Below are positions 33,940 through 42,629 of a DNA stretch of 64,000 nucleotides, piece after piece. Position 1 is the first letter of the stretch, and every line of letters starts with the position of its first letter. The DNA comes from Deltaproteobacteria bacterium. GTDB lineage: Bacteria > Myxococcota_A > UBA9160 > UBA6930. Position numbers and translations under genes: made by a program. The DNA is taken from positions 25,227 through 89,226 of the forward strand of contig JAPPPQ010000015.1 in the NCBI GenBank assembly GCA_028817435.1, given 5' to 3'. A model generated the notes under the pieces. The model searched no databases. It had not been told where the DNA came from and worked only from the letters and a program-made list of their open reading frames with translations.

Positions 33940-34302
33940 GTGGCCGATACCATCCTGCTGCAGGGCATTCAGGTGCCCGCCGCCCTGGGCGTGAGCGCCG
34001 CCGAACGCCGTATGCGCCGCCCCGTCACGCTGGATCTCGAAATCGAGACCAGCCTCGCCGCCGCGGGCCGCAGCGACCGCATTCAGCAGACCATTCACTA
34101 CAAGCGCGTTTTCGAGGTGGTGGAGGATGTCGCCGCAAATCAGCCGCACCGCCTGGTCGAGGCCCTGGGCCAGCGCATTGCAGACGCCGTGCTCGGCAAG
34201 TTTGCGGTGGACGCCGTCACCGTGGTGGTGCGCAAGCCGAGCCCCATCGCCGGCGTGCTCGACTACGCCGGCATCCGCATTCGCCGCGAGCGCAGCGGTT
34301 GA
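33940..34302 (+). CDS. folB: Dihydroneopterin aldolase
   Basis: A 120-residue FolB-type enzyme of folate synthesis, cleaving 7,8-dihydroneopterin to 6-hydroxymethyl-dihydropterin and glycolaldehyde. The tunnelling fold is recognisable from LLQGIQVPAALGVSAAER near the start, the LVEALGQRIADAVL helix containing the catalytic-region Glu, and VVVRKPS with the conserved Lys. Length is normal. It starts with GTG, and its stop overlaps the next gene start by one base (TGATG). Confidence 0.88.
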   Translation: MADTILLQGIQVPAALGVSAAERRMRRPVTLDLEIETSLAAAGRSDRIQQTIHYKRVFEVVEDVAANQPHRLVEALGQRIADAVLGKFAVDAVTVVVRKPSPIAGVLDYAGIRIRRERSG

Positions 34303-35255
34303 TGGCGGAGCGCGCCGCGCAATTGCGCGAGAACTGGCTCGCATTTCGCCAGCGCAGCGCGGCGCGATTGGCGGAGAGCATGCTGCTGGTGCTGCGCGTG
34401 TTGTCCGAAAAGAGCGCGCTGGCGCTGGGCGCGGCGTTGGGCCGAAGCTGGGTGCGGCTCAGCGGGCCGCGCACCGCAGACGCCCGCGTGAATCTGCGCA
34501 TCGCCTTTCCCGCCTGGAGCGAAGAGCGGCGCGAGTCGGTGCTGCTGCGCAGCATGGAGAACATGGGCCGCAACCTGGCGGAGTTCGCGCGCATCGGCAC
34601 CTGGAGCGATGCGGAACTTCGCCGCCGCGTCCGCGTCGAGGGCATGGAGCACGCCGAGGCGGCCAGCGCCGCTTCTCCAAATGGCGCCGTGCTGGTGCTG
34701 ACGGCGCACTTCGGCTCCTGGGAGCTGCTGGCCGCTGCCGCCGCCGCCCACGGCATGCCCATCAGCGCCGTGCAGCGCCCCCGCGACAATCCGCTGCTGG
34801 AAGATTTGGTGAGCCGCGTGCGCGCACAGGGCGGCGCAGAATTCATGGCGCGCGGCAACGCGGCCCGCCCCGCACTGCGCGCCCTGCGCAGCGGGCGCTA
34901 TCTGGCGATTCTCTACGACCGCAACGCCCGCCCCGGCGAGGGCGTCTTCGTGCCCTTCTTCGGCCGCCTGGCCAGCGCCGTGGACGGCCCGCCGCGCCTG
35001 GCGCTGCGCACCGGAGTTGCGGTGCTGCCGGCTTTCATCCACCGGGAGCCCGACGGCATTCACCATGTGTGCCGCTTTTTGCCGCCGCTCTTTGCGCCCC
35101 CCGGCGCTTGCGCCAATGCCAACGCCGTGGCCGAAAGCGCAAAGCGCTGGACCCGCATCATCGAAGAGCAGGTGCGAAGCGCCCCCGAGCAGTGGGATTG
35201 GTCGCACCGCCGCTGGAAGACGCAGCCGCAGGGCGAGCCCGCCCCCTACCGCTAG
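34302..35255 (+). CDS. Lysophospholipid/lipid A acyltransferase, LpxL/HtrB-like
   Basis: A 317-residue protein of the LpxL/LpxM acyltransferase family, which adds secondary acyl chains to lipid A or a related lipid at the inner membrane. The catalytic H-x4-E box is H136 to E141 (HFGSWE). A basic, amphipathic N-terminus is followed by one hydrophobic stretch (25-50). NIRIAF-type text (VNLRIAFP) and the YDRNARPGEG segment fit the family. Coupled to folB by a TGATG overlap. Whether the target is lipid A depends on other lpx genes not in the window. Confidence 0.87.
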   Translation: MAERAAQLRENWLAFRQRSAARLAESMLLVLRVLSEKSALALGAALGRSWVRLSGPRTADARVNLRIAFPAWSEERRESVLLRSMENMGRNLAEFARIGTWSDAELRRRVRVEGMEHAEAASAASPNGAVLVLTAHFGSWELLAAAAAAHGMPISAVQRPRDNPLLEDLVSRVRAQGGAEFMARGNAARPALRALRSGRYLAILYDRNARPGEGVFVPFFGRLASAVDGPPRLALRTGVAVLPAFIHREPDGIHHVCRFLPPLFAPPGACANANAVAESAKRWTRIIEEQVRSAPEQWDWSHRRWKTQPQGEPAPYR

Positions 35256-35262
35256 CCCCGCT

Positions 35263-35280
35263 GCGCGAAGACTTTCGCGC
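35263..35280. terminator. Bidirectional hairpin between convergent genes
   Basis: GCGCGAA and TTCGCGC form a perfect 7-bp stem with a GACT loop, 8 bases after the acyltransferase stop and 13 bases before the SDR stop on the other strand. Only short T or A runs flank it. Confidence 0.5.
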
Positions 35281-35292
35281 CTTTACCGCTCG

Positions 35293-36225
35293 CTATTGCT
35301 CGCGGGGCTTGAAAGGATTCGGCTGTTGCAGCGCCGCGCGGAAGCTGGTTTCCATTTCGGCAATGGCTTCGCCGGTTTCCCACACGCCGTCCTTCACCAC
35401 CTGGCGGGTAATCTGCGGATTGGAAAACAGGCCGATGGCGCCGTTGCCGCTCTCAATTACCTGGCCGTTGATCCAGGCGCTCTGCTCCATGGCCAGATAG
35501 ACGACGGGGGGCACGACATTGCGCACCGAAATGCGCGGATTGCCGGCGCTGTAATCCATCACCGTGCTCTTTCCCTCCAGACTCGCCGTCATGCGCGTGT
35601 AGGCCACCGGCGCAATGCAGTTGGCCGTTACGCCGTAAGCTGAAAGCGCATTGGCGCAGGAGAAAGTGAGTCCGACAATGCCCATCTTGGCCGCTGCGTA
35701 GTTCGGTTGGGTGGGCGATCCGTAGAGGCCGGAGCCGGAGACGAAATTGATCAGCCGATATTGCCCGCCGCGATTCTCGCGCCACCAGGCCGAGGCGTGG
35801 CGCGTGGTGTTGAAGGCGCCTTTCAGATGCACGGCAATTACCGCATCCCACTGCTCTTCGCCGAGCTTGAAAATCATCCCGTCGCGCAGAATGCCCGCCA
35901 CATTCACCAGAATGTCGAGCCGCCCGTAGTTCTCAATGGCGGCGCCGATCAGCTCGCCGCACTGCGCAAAGCTGGTCACATCCGCTTCGTTCGCCAGCGC
36001 CCTGCCGCCCGCCGCCTCAATCTGCGCCGCCACCGCCCGCGCCGGACTCGCCTCGCCCGCTTCCTCTGCGCCGCCCGGCGCGCCCTGCATCGAAACGCCC
36101 AGGTCGTTCACCACCACCGCCGCGCCCTCGGCGGCAAAGGCCCGCGCCACCTCCGCGCCAATGCCCCGCCCGCCGCCAGTCACCACCGCCACGCGCCCCC
36201 AAAGCCGCCCGCCGTCCTCACCCAT
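35293..36225 (-). CDS. SDR of the multifunctional-enzyme-2 3-hydroxyacyl-CoA dehydrogenase type
   Basis: A 310-residue SDR with TGGGRGIG (16-23), a long acidic/Gly insert (45-62), NVAG (108-111), S163, Y176 and K180 (YAAAK). The insert after NDLG and the C-terminal extension match the dehydrogenase domain of peroxisomal MFE-2 and bacterial relatives that oxidise 3-hydroxyacyl-CoA in beta-oxidation or sterol side-chain breakdown. The substrate is inferred only from similarity of layout. It sits 25 bases after the restriction-modification gene start is read through, so no operon partner is clear. Confidence 0.8.
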   Translation of the reverse strand: MGEDGGRLWGRVAVVTGGGRGIGAEVARAFAAEGAAVVVNDLGVSMQGAPGGAEEAGEASPARAVAAQIEAAGGRALANEADVTSFAQCGELIGAAIENYGRLDILVNVAGILRDGMIFKLGEEQWDAVIAVHLKGAFNTTRHASAWWRENRGGQYRLINFVSGSGLYGSPTQPNYAAAKMGIVGLTFSCANALSAYGVTANCIAPVAYTRMTASLEGKSTVMDYSAGNPRISVRNVVPPVVYLAMEQSAWINGQVIESGNGAIGLFSNPQITRQVVKDGVWETGEAIAEMETSFRAALQQPNPFKPREQ

Positions 36226-36249
36226 CGCTGTTCTCCCTTTCCGCCTGCA

Positions 36250-39200
36250 TCACGAGTTGGCTGAATCAGATGCGGCGCGTTCGTAGTTGTCGTCGAGTTG
36301 GGGGGAAAGTAGCAAGATGGCGGCGATGCGGCGGGCGGTGTCGCTGAGGTGACTGGCTTCCGCCGCGTGCAGGGGGCGGCCCAGGATTTTGTGCTCGCGG
36401 TAGGAGAGCCACTTCTTCAGCACGGGGTAGCCGCCGAGTTTGTAATCCCACACGGCGGCGGGGATGCCGGCGAGGTAGGCGTCGGCGTTCAGGTGAATGT
36501 GCCAGGCTTCGCGGCCGAGCGGATCGTTTGGTGCGCGGGCGGGAGCGGGCTCTGTGCGGCCGGCGCCGGGCATGACAATGCCGCCCTGTCCGGGGTGGCC
36601 CCAGCCCGCGCGCACGGAGAAATCGCCGCCGGACCACTGGCCCCCGCCGCGCTTGGCGGGAGTTGCGATTGGTGCGAGTTCGGGGCGCAGTTTGCCCTCG
36701 GTGACGCCGGGGACGGGGGTTTCGGGATCGAGCAGCGCGGCGAGCTCGCGCCCGAGCGCGGCAGAGCGCCGCAAAACCCCGGCGCGTTGTGGCAGCGGAA
36801 TGCGCGGCCAATCCAGACGCAGCGCGCCTGCATTCGCGCTTCGGTAGGTGGGGCTGTGGAGGATGGCGAGGATGTGGTGGAACAAATCTTCCACACCGAG
36901 GCCGCCGCGGAGGCTGTTCAGGTGGCGTGCGGCCATTTCGCTGAGATTGGGAAGCGGCGAGTCCTCCGGAGGACCGCAGGTCGGCAGTCCCTCTGTGGCG
37001 CGGAGATAGACAGGAAAAAAGCTCGACAAGCCATTTCCAAAATTGTCGGCAAGGTGTTTCGTATAAGCTCCTCGAGAAAAACTCTCTGCCGCTTGCTTTG
37101 CACGAGCTTCCAGCCACAGGTTGCCGTCGAAAACCTGCCTCTTGTAAGTGGCCCGTTTCTCGTCCAGCAATTTTGTATCGGCTTCCCAGTAAATCCAGCG
37201 GGTATCGAAGGGGCGGTAGGCGTGGCGGACAAATCCTGCCGGAGTGGGGCCGCCGCGTTCCAGAAGGGTGCGCCGGACGCGCCTCGCGTCGAAGCGCGCC
37301 GTGTCTTTCATCACAGCGGGGTGGAGGCGCGCGATCTCTGCGTCATCCAGCTTCTCATCGAAGTAATTGGCGATTCGCGCCTTCAGCCGCTCCAGATCAA
37401 TATCCACCAGAAACCCGTTGCGGCTGGTCACCACGCCGGGAAACGAAGCGGGCAGCAACTCCGGCAATTTCGGCCAACCGAGGTAATCCGCGCCGACCTG
37501 TGCAGGCATGAAGGGCAGGCCGAGCGGCAGACTCGGAACAGCCTTCGCATACAATTGGCCCGGCGCTTGCTTTGCCGTTTCCGTCAAGCGCCGCCGTTTG
37601 TCCCGTCCCCACAAATGCCGAAAACCGACGGCGGCCGAGCTCCGCTTCCCGCCCTTCCGCACCAGCAGCGAGATCGCAGTTCCCACCTGAATGCCCTCCC
37701 GGCTTCGCTCGGTGGAAAACACGCTGGGATCCGGCTCTCCCTCCGGCGTCCGCTTTCCGGTCTTGTATTTGTCGCCGTTCAGGCAGTCAATGCGAATTGC
37801 GTCAAAAGCATCCAGATAGCGCTCGCGCATTCCCGTGAAGCTCATGCCATCCAGCCAGGAGTAATTGGAGATGAAGCACACCACGCCGCGCCCGGTTTGC
37901 TCCACAATGCGCCGCTCGGCCATGCGGAAGAAGCGCACATACAAATCGTTCAATCCCTGTCCTTTGGGGCGCCGCACGCGCTGCACGCTGCGGTATGCCG
38001 TGCTGAGCTCGCGCTCTTCGCCCATGGCCATGCCGGCAAAGCTGTTGTAGGGCGGATTGCCGAGCACGACGAGAATCGGCTTGTTCTGCTTGACGCCCTC
38101 CGCCCGAATGCGCTCTTCTTCCAGTTCCGGAAAGGCGAAATCGGGCTTGTCCGTGCGGGGTTCCCAACCGGTCAGCGCATTGGTGAGGTGCACGCCAGGG
38201 CGCGCGCCGTTGTCGGGCAATGCGGCATCCAGCGCGCGCAGCGTCAGATCCACTTGCATATGCGCCACCACAAATGGCGCGGGCAAAATCTCGAAGCCGA
38301 ACAATCGCTCGCAGGCCGCGCGCCGCAGCGCGTCTCCGGCCAGCGCACCCGCTCCCTTTTGCCGCAGCGTTTCGGCCGCGCGCCGCAACACGGCGGCCAG
38401 GTAGGCGCCGGTGCCGCAGCAGGGATCGAGCACATAGACGCGCTCATTGGCAAAGCCGTCGGCCACGCCGAGGTCTTCGCGCAATGCGCGGTCCACGCGG
38501 GCGACCATGTAATTCACCACTTCCGGCGGCGTGAACCACACGCCGAGCTCTTTGCGCAGATCCGGATCGTAGGCCGCCAAAAAAGGCTCGTAGAAATACT
38601 GCACCGCCTCATCTTCAGAGAAACGCCGGAAGAAAGCTCCACGGTCCACGCGATTCAGCGCAGCGGCGGCCCAGTCGAGCACCGGAACCAAACCAAGCGG
38701 CCGCAGGCGGGAAGGCGAGGAGACCTGCTCGAAGAGCGCGCTCAAAATTGGCACGCGCAGGTGCCAGGCGGCGGATTGCCAGTCGAAGTTGCGGCTTGGC
38801 TGTTGCGCGCCGCGCGCCCACAACACCCAAGAGGAGAAGACGCCGTAAAAGAGTGTCTGAACCAGTGTGGAGCGGAAGAAATGCGCGCCGCGCCGGTCAT
38901 GCTGAAATTCCACGCCCAGTGCAGCTTCCAGCGCGCCGCGCAACGCCGTCAGGCCGGACAGGTTGCCGCCCGCGCCGACTCGGGCCAGCGCATCCCGTGC
39001 GTAGGAGGCCAAAAGCGCCGCGAGATCCTCCGGATCGCTGATGACGCTCTGGTGTGACAGAACCCGGCTCAGGTATTCGCCCAGTTGCACGCCGATCTCA
39101 GCGGCGAACTTTTTCGGCTTCTGCGCCCTGCGCCAGAATTCCGGCTCGCTCTCCGCCAACTGGAAGTTTTCCAATTGCCCGGCCTGGCCTTCTGCGTCTT

Positions 39201-39597
39201 TGCCGATCAGCAGGAATTCCCGGTAATTGGTGACCAGCACCAATCCGTAGCGCTCGAGGTAGCGGCGCACCTGGGCGCTCGTTGCCGTTTTGCGCACAGC
39301 TTCGCCGGGAGGCTTCGCCTCAATGACGCCCCGCGCGGGGAGCTTCACCTGGCCGGGTTCCGGCGCTGCGCCCTGGCACTGTTCGGCGGCATACAGGCCA
39401 AAATCCGGTTGCCCCGCGCCTGCGTCGCGCAATTGTCCGTTGCAGATGACTTTGGGATTCAGCGCCTCTCCCACGCCGTTCAGCAGGTTCTCCAACGCGC
39501 CGTAGTAGGAGAGTTCGTCGGTTGCGCCGCCGCTGCTGCGCACTTCGGCCATGCGGGCGAAGTAGCGCTGGACCAGCGTTGCGAAATTCGCCTTCAC
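36250..39597 (-). CDS. Large single-chain restriction-modification protein (type IIG/ISP-like N6-adenine methyltransferase)
   Basis: An 1115-residue protein. The N-terminal PD (64-65) and EAK (93-95) form a PD-(D/E)xK nuclease pattern. A helical linker leads to a gamma-class adenine methyltransferase with motif I DPCCGTG (391-397) and motif IV NPPY (514-517). The rest (about 620-1100) is the size of a target-recognition region. No helicase is present, so it resembles type IIG enzymes and the MTase-TRD half of type ISP enzymes. Sampled DNA is about 58% G+C, lower than its neighbours, suggesting transfer. GTG 39597 follows GGGGGG; a TTG 27 bases upstream is the alternative. Confidence 0.85.
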   Translation of the reverse strand: MKANFATLVQRYFARMAEVRSSGGATDELSYYGALENLLNGVGEALNPKVICNGQLRDAGAGQPDFGLYAAEQCQGAAPEPGQVKLPARGVIEAKPPGEAVRKTATSAQVRRYLERYGLVLVTNYREFLLIGKDAEGQAGQLENFQLAESEPEFWRRAQKPKKFAAEIGVQLGEYLSRVLSHQSVISDPEDLAALLASYARDALARVGAGGNLSGLTALRGALEAALGVEFQHDRRGAHFFRSTLVQTLFYGVFSSWVLWARGAQQPSRNFDWQSAAWHLRVPILSALFEQVSSPSRLRPLGLVPVLDWAAAALNRVDRGAFFRRFSEDEAVQYFYEPFLAAYDPDLRKELGVWFTPPEVVNYMVARVDRALREDLGVADGFANERVYVLDPCCGTGAYLAAVLRRAAETLRQKGAGALAGDALRRAACERLFGFEILPAPFVVAHMQVDLTLRALDAALPDNGARPGVHLTNALTGWEPRTDKPDFAFPELEEERIRAEGVKQNKPILVVLGNPPYNSFAGMAMGEERELSTAYRSVQRVRRPKGQGLNDLYVRFFRMAERRIVEQTGRGVVCFISNYSWLDGMSFTGMRERYLDAFDAIRIDCLNGDKYKTGKRTPEGEPDPSVFSTERSREGIQVGTAISLLVRKGGKRSSAAVGFRHLWGRDKRRRLTETAKQAPGQLYAKAVPSLPLGLPFMPAQVGADYLGWPKLPELLPASFPGVVTSRNGFLVDIDLERLKARIANYFDEKLDDAEIARLHPAVMKDTARFDARRVRRTLLERGGPTPAGFVRHAYRPFDTRWIYWEADTKLLDEKRATYKRQVFDGNLWLEARAKQAAESFSRGAYTKHLADNFGNGLSSFFPVYLRATEGLPTCGPPEDSPLPNLSEMAARHLNSLRGGLGVEDLFHHILAILHSPTYRSANAGALRLDWPRIPLPQRAGVLRRSAALGRELAALLDPETPVPGVTEGKLRPELAPIATPAKRGGGQWSGGDFSVRAGWGHPGQGGIVMPGAGRTEPAPARAPNDPLGREAWHIHLNADAYLAGIPAAVWDYKLGGYPVLKKWLSYREHKILGRPLHAAEASHLSDTARRIAAILLLSPQLDDNYERAASDSANS

Positions 39598-39676
39598 GAT
39601 CCCCCCGCCCTCTGCCCCCGCCAAGCTGGCCCAGGGTGCTCCGGGGCACTTTACCCGACTCAGCGGGGCGGCGCAG

Positions 39677-40798
39677 TTACAAGACGCGGCGCATCGTATG
39701 TGCTGCCGGGGGCGCGGGTGGCCCGGTGGGGGTGCGGTAGCGCCAGGCGGGGGTGGTGGGGGCGGGATCGGAGAGGGCGGATTGGATGGCGGAGTGGTGG
39801 GGGGAGAGGGAGCAGGCGGGGTCGGTGGCGGCGGGGTCGCCGAGCAGGGCGGCGGATTGGCAGCGGCAGCCGCCGAAGTCGCGGCTGCGCTCGGGGCAGC
39901 TTCGGCAAGGGTCGCGCATCCAGTCTTCGCCGCGGAAGGCGTTCATGCCGGGGGCGCGGCGCCAGCAGTCGGCCAGCGGGCGCTCGCGGACATTCCAGAA
40001 CTCGAGGCCGGGCAGCGCGGCTGCGCCGTGGCAGGGCAGCGCGCGGCCGTCGGGGGTCACCACAATGTGGGTGCGGGCCCAGCCGCCCATGCAGGGTTTG
40101 GGGCGGCCGCGGAAGTAATCGGGCAGCACGAAGAGAATCTCCGGGCGCGGCGATTCCCGGCGCGCGCGGGCTGCTGCCTGCGCCGCGGCTTCAATCTGCG
40201 CGCGGCTCGGCAGCAACGCAGCGCGGTTTGCCAGCGCCCAGCCCTGGTATTGCGCGTTGGCCAGCTCCAGGCGGTCTGCATTTTCGCGGCGGGCCAGCGC
40301 GATAATTTCCTCTACCCGCGCCAGGTTGTGGCGGTGCAGCACGAAGTTCAGCGTGAGCGGCAGGCCGAGACGCCGCGCGGCCCGGGCAATGGCGAGCTTG
40401 CGCGCAAAGCTCTCGGCGCCGGCAATGGCGTCGGATTCTGCGGGGCGCGAATCCTGCAGCGAAACCTGCACGCTGCAGAGTCCCGCGCGCTGCAGCTCGG
40501 CGAGTCCGTCTGCGCTGAGCGGCATTCCCGCGGTCACCAGGTGCGTGTAGAGGCCGGCGGCCTCTGCGCGGCGGACGATCTCGGGCAAATCGCGCCGCGC
40601 GCTGGGCTCGCCGCCGGTGAGTCCCACATGCACAATGCCCAGCGCTGCCGCTTCGCCGAAGACGCGGCCCCAGTCTTCGGCGGAGAGCGCGTCGGGAAAG
40701 TCGCGCAACTGCAACGGGTTCGAGCAGTAGGGGCAGCGCAGTGGGCAGCGGTAGGTGAGCTCCGCAATCAGGTTGAGGGGGCGCGGCGCGGCGGTCAC
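39677..40798 (-). CDS. pqqE: PQQ synthesis radical SAM enzyme PqqE
   Basis: A 373-residue radical SAM protein that links Glu and Tyr side chains of the PqqA peptide. The SAM cluster motif C18-x3-C22-x2-C25 (CPLRCPYC) is near the start, followed by TGGEP (61-65). The SPASM-type C-terminal cysteines are visible (PCMGG, LPCHG, DPCRSC and GGCRCQ). About 45 Pro/Ala-rich residues extend the C-terminus. GTG start overlaps the pqqCD stop by 4 bases. Its substrate gene pqqA is not visible here. Confidence 0.94.
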   Translation of the reverse strand: MTAAPRPLNLIAELTYRCPLRCPYCSNPLQLRDFPDALSAEDWGRVFGEAAALGIVHVGLTGGEPSARRDLPEIVRRAEAAGLYTHLVTAGMPLSADGLAELQRAGLCSVQVSLQDSRPAESDAIAGAESFARKLAIARAARRLGLPLTLNFVLHRHNLARVEEIIALARRENADRLELANAQYQGWALANRAALLPSRAQIEAAAQAAARARRESPRPEILFVLPDYFRGRPKPCMGGWARTHIVVTPDGRALPCHGAAALPGLEFWNVRERPLADCWRRAPGMNAFRGEDWMRDPCRSCPERSRDFGGCRCQSAALLGDPAATDPACSLSPHHSAIQSALSDPAPTTPAWRYRTPTGPPAPPAAHTMRRVL

Positions 40799-41739
40799 GG
40801 CTGCATCTCCAGCACGCCCTGCGCTTCCATGCGCTCGATGAAGTCGTAGACCTCGGCTTCAATCTGCGCGCCGCCGTGCTTTTCGCGCAGGCTGCGGGCA
40901 ATCTGCCCGGCGCTGTGCTGGCCGTCGCAGGCGCGCAGCACATCGGGGCCGCTGCCGCCGATCTGCACGGCGCGTTCGGGAAGCACGGCGAGCATTCCGC
41001 CCGCCGCTGTGTCCTCGCGCAGCCGCGCGGCACGGGCCAGGCGCGGACGGCGGCCGCCCCATTCCACGCCGTCGAGCAACTGCCAGAGAATCTCGCACTT
41101 GCGAAGCAGCGCCGCGGCGCAGCGATCTGCATCTGCGGGCGATTGCGCGCGGGCCAGCACAAAGGCCAGGCCCTCGCCGGCGTCGCGGGGCGCTTGCTCG
41201 GTGCGCGACAAAAAATAGGCGAGCCCATCTTCGGCGATCCAGCCGTAGTGTTTGCGGAAGGCGGCGGCGCGCTCGGCCAGAAAAGGCCCGGCGGAAAGCT
41301 CGGTGAGCGAGGCCGCCACGCTCTCCAGCAGATCGTGCTCGGCGACGAAGTGCACATAGGCATCGCAGGCGCGGCGGACGCCGGGCAACACGCCGCGCAG
41401 CGATTCCACATCGCCGCGCTCGAGTCCGCAGGCCTCCGCCAGCTGCAGCCACAACTCCAGCCCGCCCGCCCGCGCGCCCTCCGCGTCGTCGCCGTCGTGG
41501 TCGCGGATGCGGCGGATCCAGCCGCGCCGGAACTCGCGGTCCTCTGCCTTGGTGAGAATCAGCCCGTCCTTGATGGGAATGCGCGTCTGATAGTAGTAGC
41601 GGTTTTTCACCCAGCGCCGCACTTCCTCGCGGCTGCAGCGGCCGCCGTGCAGGCGCTGGTTGAAGGGATGCAGATGGTGATAGCGCTCGCGCAGAATGCC
41701 GCGCAGCCGCGCTTCCAAATCTGCGGCGGCGGCGCTCAA
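40795..41739 (-). CDS. pqqCD: Fused PqqC-PqqD
   Basis: A 314-residue fusion. Residues 1 to about 225 are PqqC, the cofactorless oxidase that closes and oxidises the last PQQ intermediate (YHHLHPFNQRLHGG, NRYYYQTRIPIKDG). Residues from about 228 are PqqD, the chaperone that presents PqqA to PqqE (RPRLARAARLRED, ending FIERMEAQGVLE). PqqCD fusions are known in Methylobacterium and others. It begins with TTG in a TTGA overlap with the pqqB stop. Confidence 0.94.
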   Translation of the reverse strand: MSAAAADLEARLRGILRERYHHLHPFNQRLHGGRCSREEVRRWVKNRYYYQTRIPIKDGLILTKAEDREFRRGWIRRIRDHDGDDAEGARAGGLELWLQLAEACGLERGDVESLRGVLPGVRRACDAYVHFVAEHDLLESVAASLTELSAGPFLAERAAAFRKHYGWIAEDGLAYFLSRTEQAPRDAGEGLAFVLARAQSPADADRCAAALLRKCEILWQLLDGVEWGGRRPRLARAARLREDTAAGGMLAVLPERAVQIGGSGPDVLRACDGQHSAGQIARSLREKHGGAQIEAEVYDFIERMEAQGVLEMQP

Positions 41740-42629
41740 AGCGCAATCTCCATGCCGTCCATGGCGATTTCAATTCCGGCCTCGCGCACCGCCGCGGCTT
41801 CGGGCGAGCGCGCGTCGAGAATGGGATTGGTGTTGTTGATGTGGATGTAGAAGCTGCGCCCGGGAAGTTCGCGCAGTGCGGCCAGGCTGCCCTCCGCGCC
41901 GCCAATGGGCAGGTGCCCCATGCGCCGGGCATTCGGCGCATCGGGTCGCAATTCGAGCAGCTCGCCGTCGCTCCAAAATGTGCCGTCCACAAAGCGCACT
42001 TCGGCTTGGGAAAGCTCGGCCAGCACCGCAGCATCCAGTTTGGAAAGGCCGGGCGCATAGACGAGCCGCCGTCCCGTGCGCCGGTCGGTAATGCGCAGCC
42101 CCAGCGTGGCTTCCGGCGAATCTTCGCAGAGCCCGGAGAGCCAGGTGGGCACCTTGCCGGGCAGCGGAAAGAATTGCGCTTCGAGTTCTTTGCCCCGGTC
42201 CAGCGCAAAGGGCGCGCCCATCTCCACGGTTTGAAAAGCCGCTTCGAGCAGGCGAAAGGCGGCGTTGTGATCGAGCAGCGCCCGCGCAATCCAGTTTGTG
42301 GTCACCACGCGGTAGGGCAGCGCCTCGCGCAGCACCAGCAGGCCCAGCACATGGTCCAGGTCTGCGTTGGTTAGGGCGATGCAATCCACGGGCACCTCGC
42401 GGGTGCCGGGGCGCGGGTGCAAACCGGGAAAGCGCGTCCACTGCTCGCGCACATCCGGGCTGGCGTTCACCACAGACCAACGCCCGCCGCCGCTGCCGAC
42501 GGCGATGGCGGGCTGGCTGCGCGGCGGAACATCGGGATCTCCGGCGCGGGCGCGCTGCGAGTTCGGGCCGCCGCAGTTCCACTGAGGCAAGCCGCCGCCC
42601 GCGGCGGAGCCCAGCACGCGCACCCTCAC
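41736..42629 (-). CDS. pqqB: PQQ synthesis protein PqqB
   Basis: A 297-residue metallo-beta-lactamase-fold protein; PqqB hydroxylates the Glu-Tyr derived intermediate. The start VRVLGSAAGGGLPQWNC is characteristic of PqqB, and DLDHVLGLL holds the metal-binding Asp-His pair. GTG start overlaps the ileS stop (GTGA), so the pqq genes depend on read-through from ileS unless an internal promoter exists inside ileS. Confidence 0.94.
   Translation of the reverse strand: MRVRVLGSAAGGGLPQWNCGGPNSQRARAGDPDVPPRSQPAIAVGSGGGRWSVVNASPDVREQWTRFPGLHPRPGTREVPVDCIALTNADLDHVLGLLVLREALPYRVVTTNWIARALLDHNAAFRLLEAAFQTVEMGAPFALDRGKELEAQFFPLPGKVPTWLSGLCEDSPEATLGLRITDRRTGRRLVYAPGLSKLDAAVLAELSQAEVRFVDGTFWSDGELLELRPDAPNARRMGHLPIGGAEGSLAALRELPGRSFYIHINNTNPILDARSPEAAAVREAGIEIAMDGMEIAL

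Noticed and set aside
39625..39676. Possible hidden pqqA between pqqE and the restriction-modification gene
   Set aside because: Only 51 bases, with no start codon and Shine-Dalgarno pair giving an E-x3-Y peptide on either strand.
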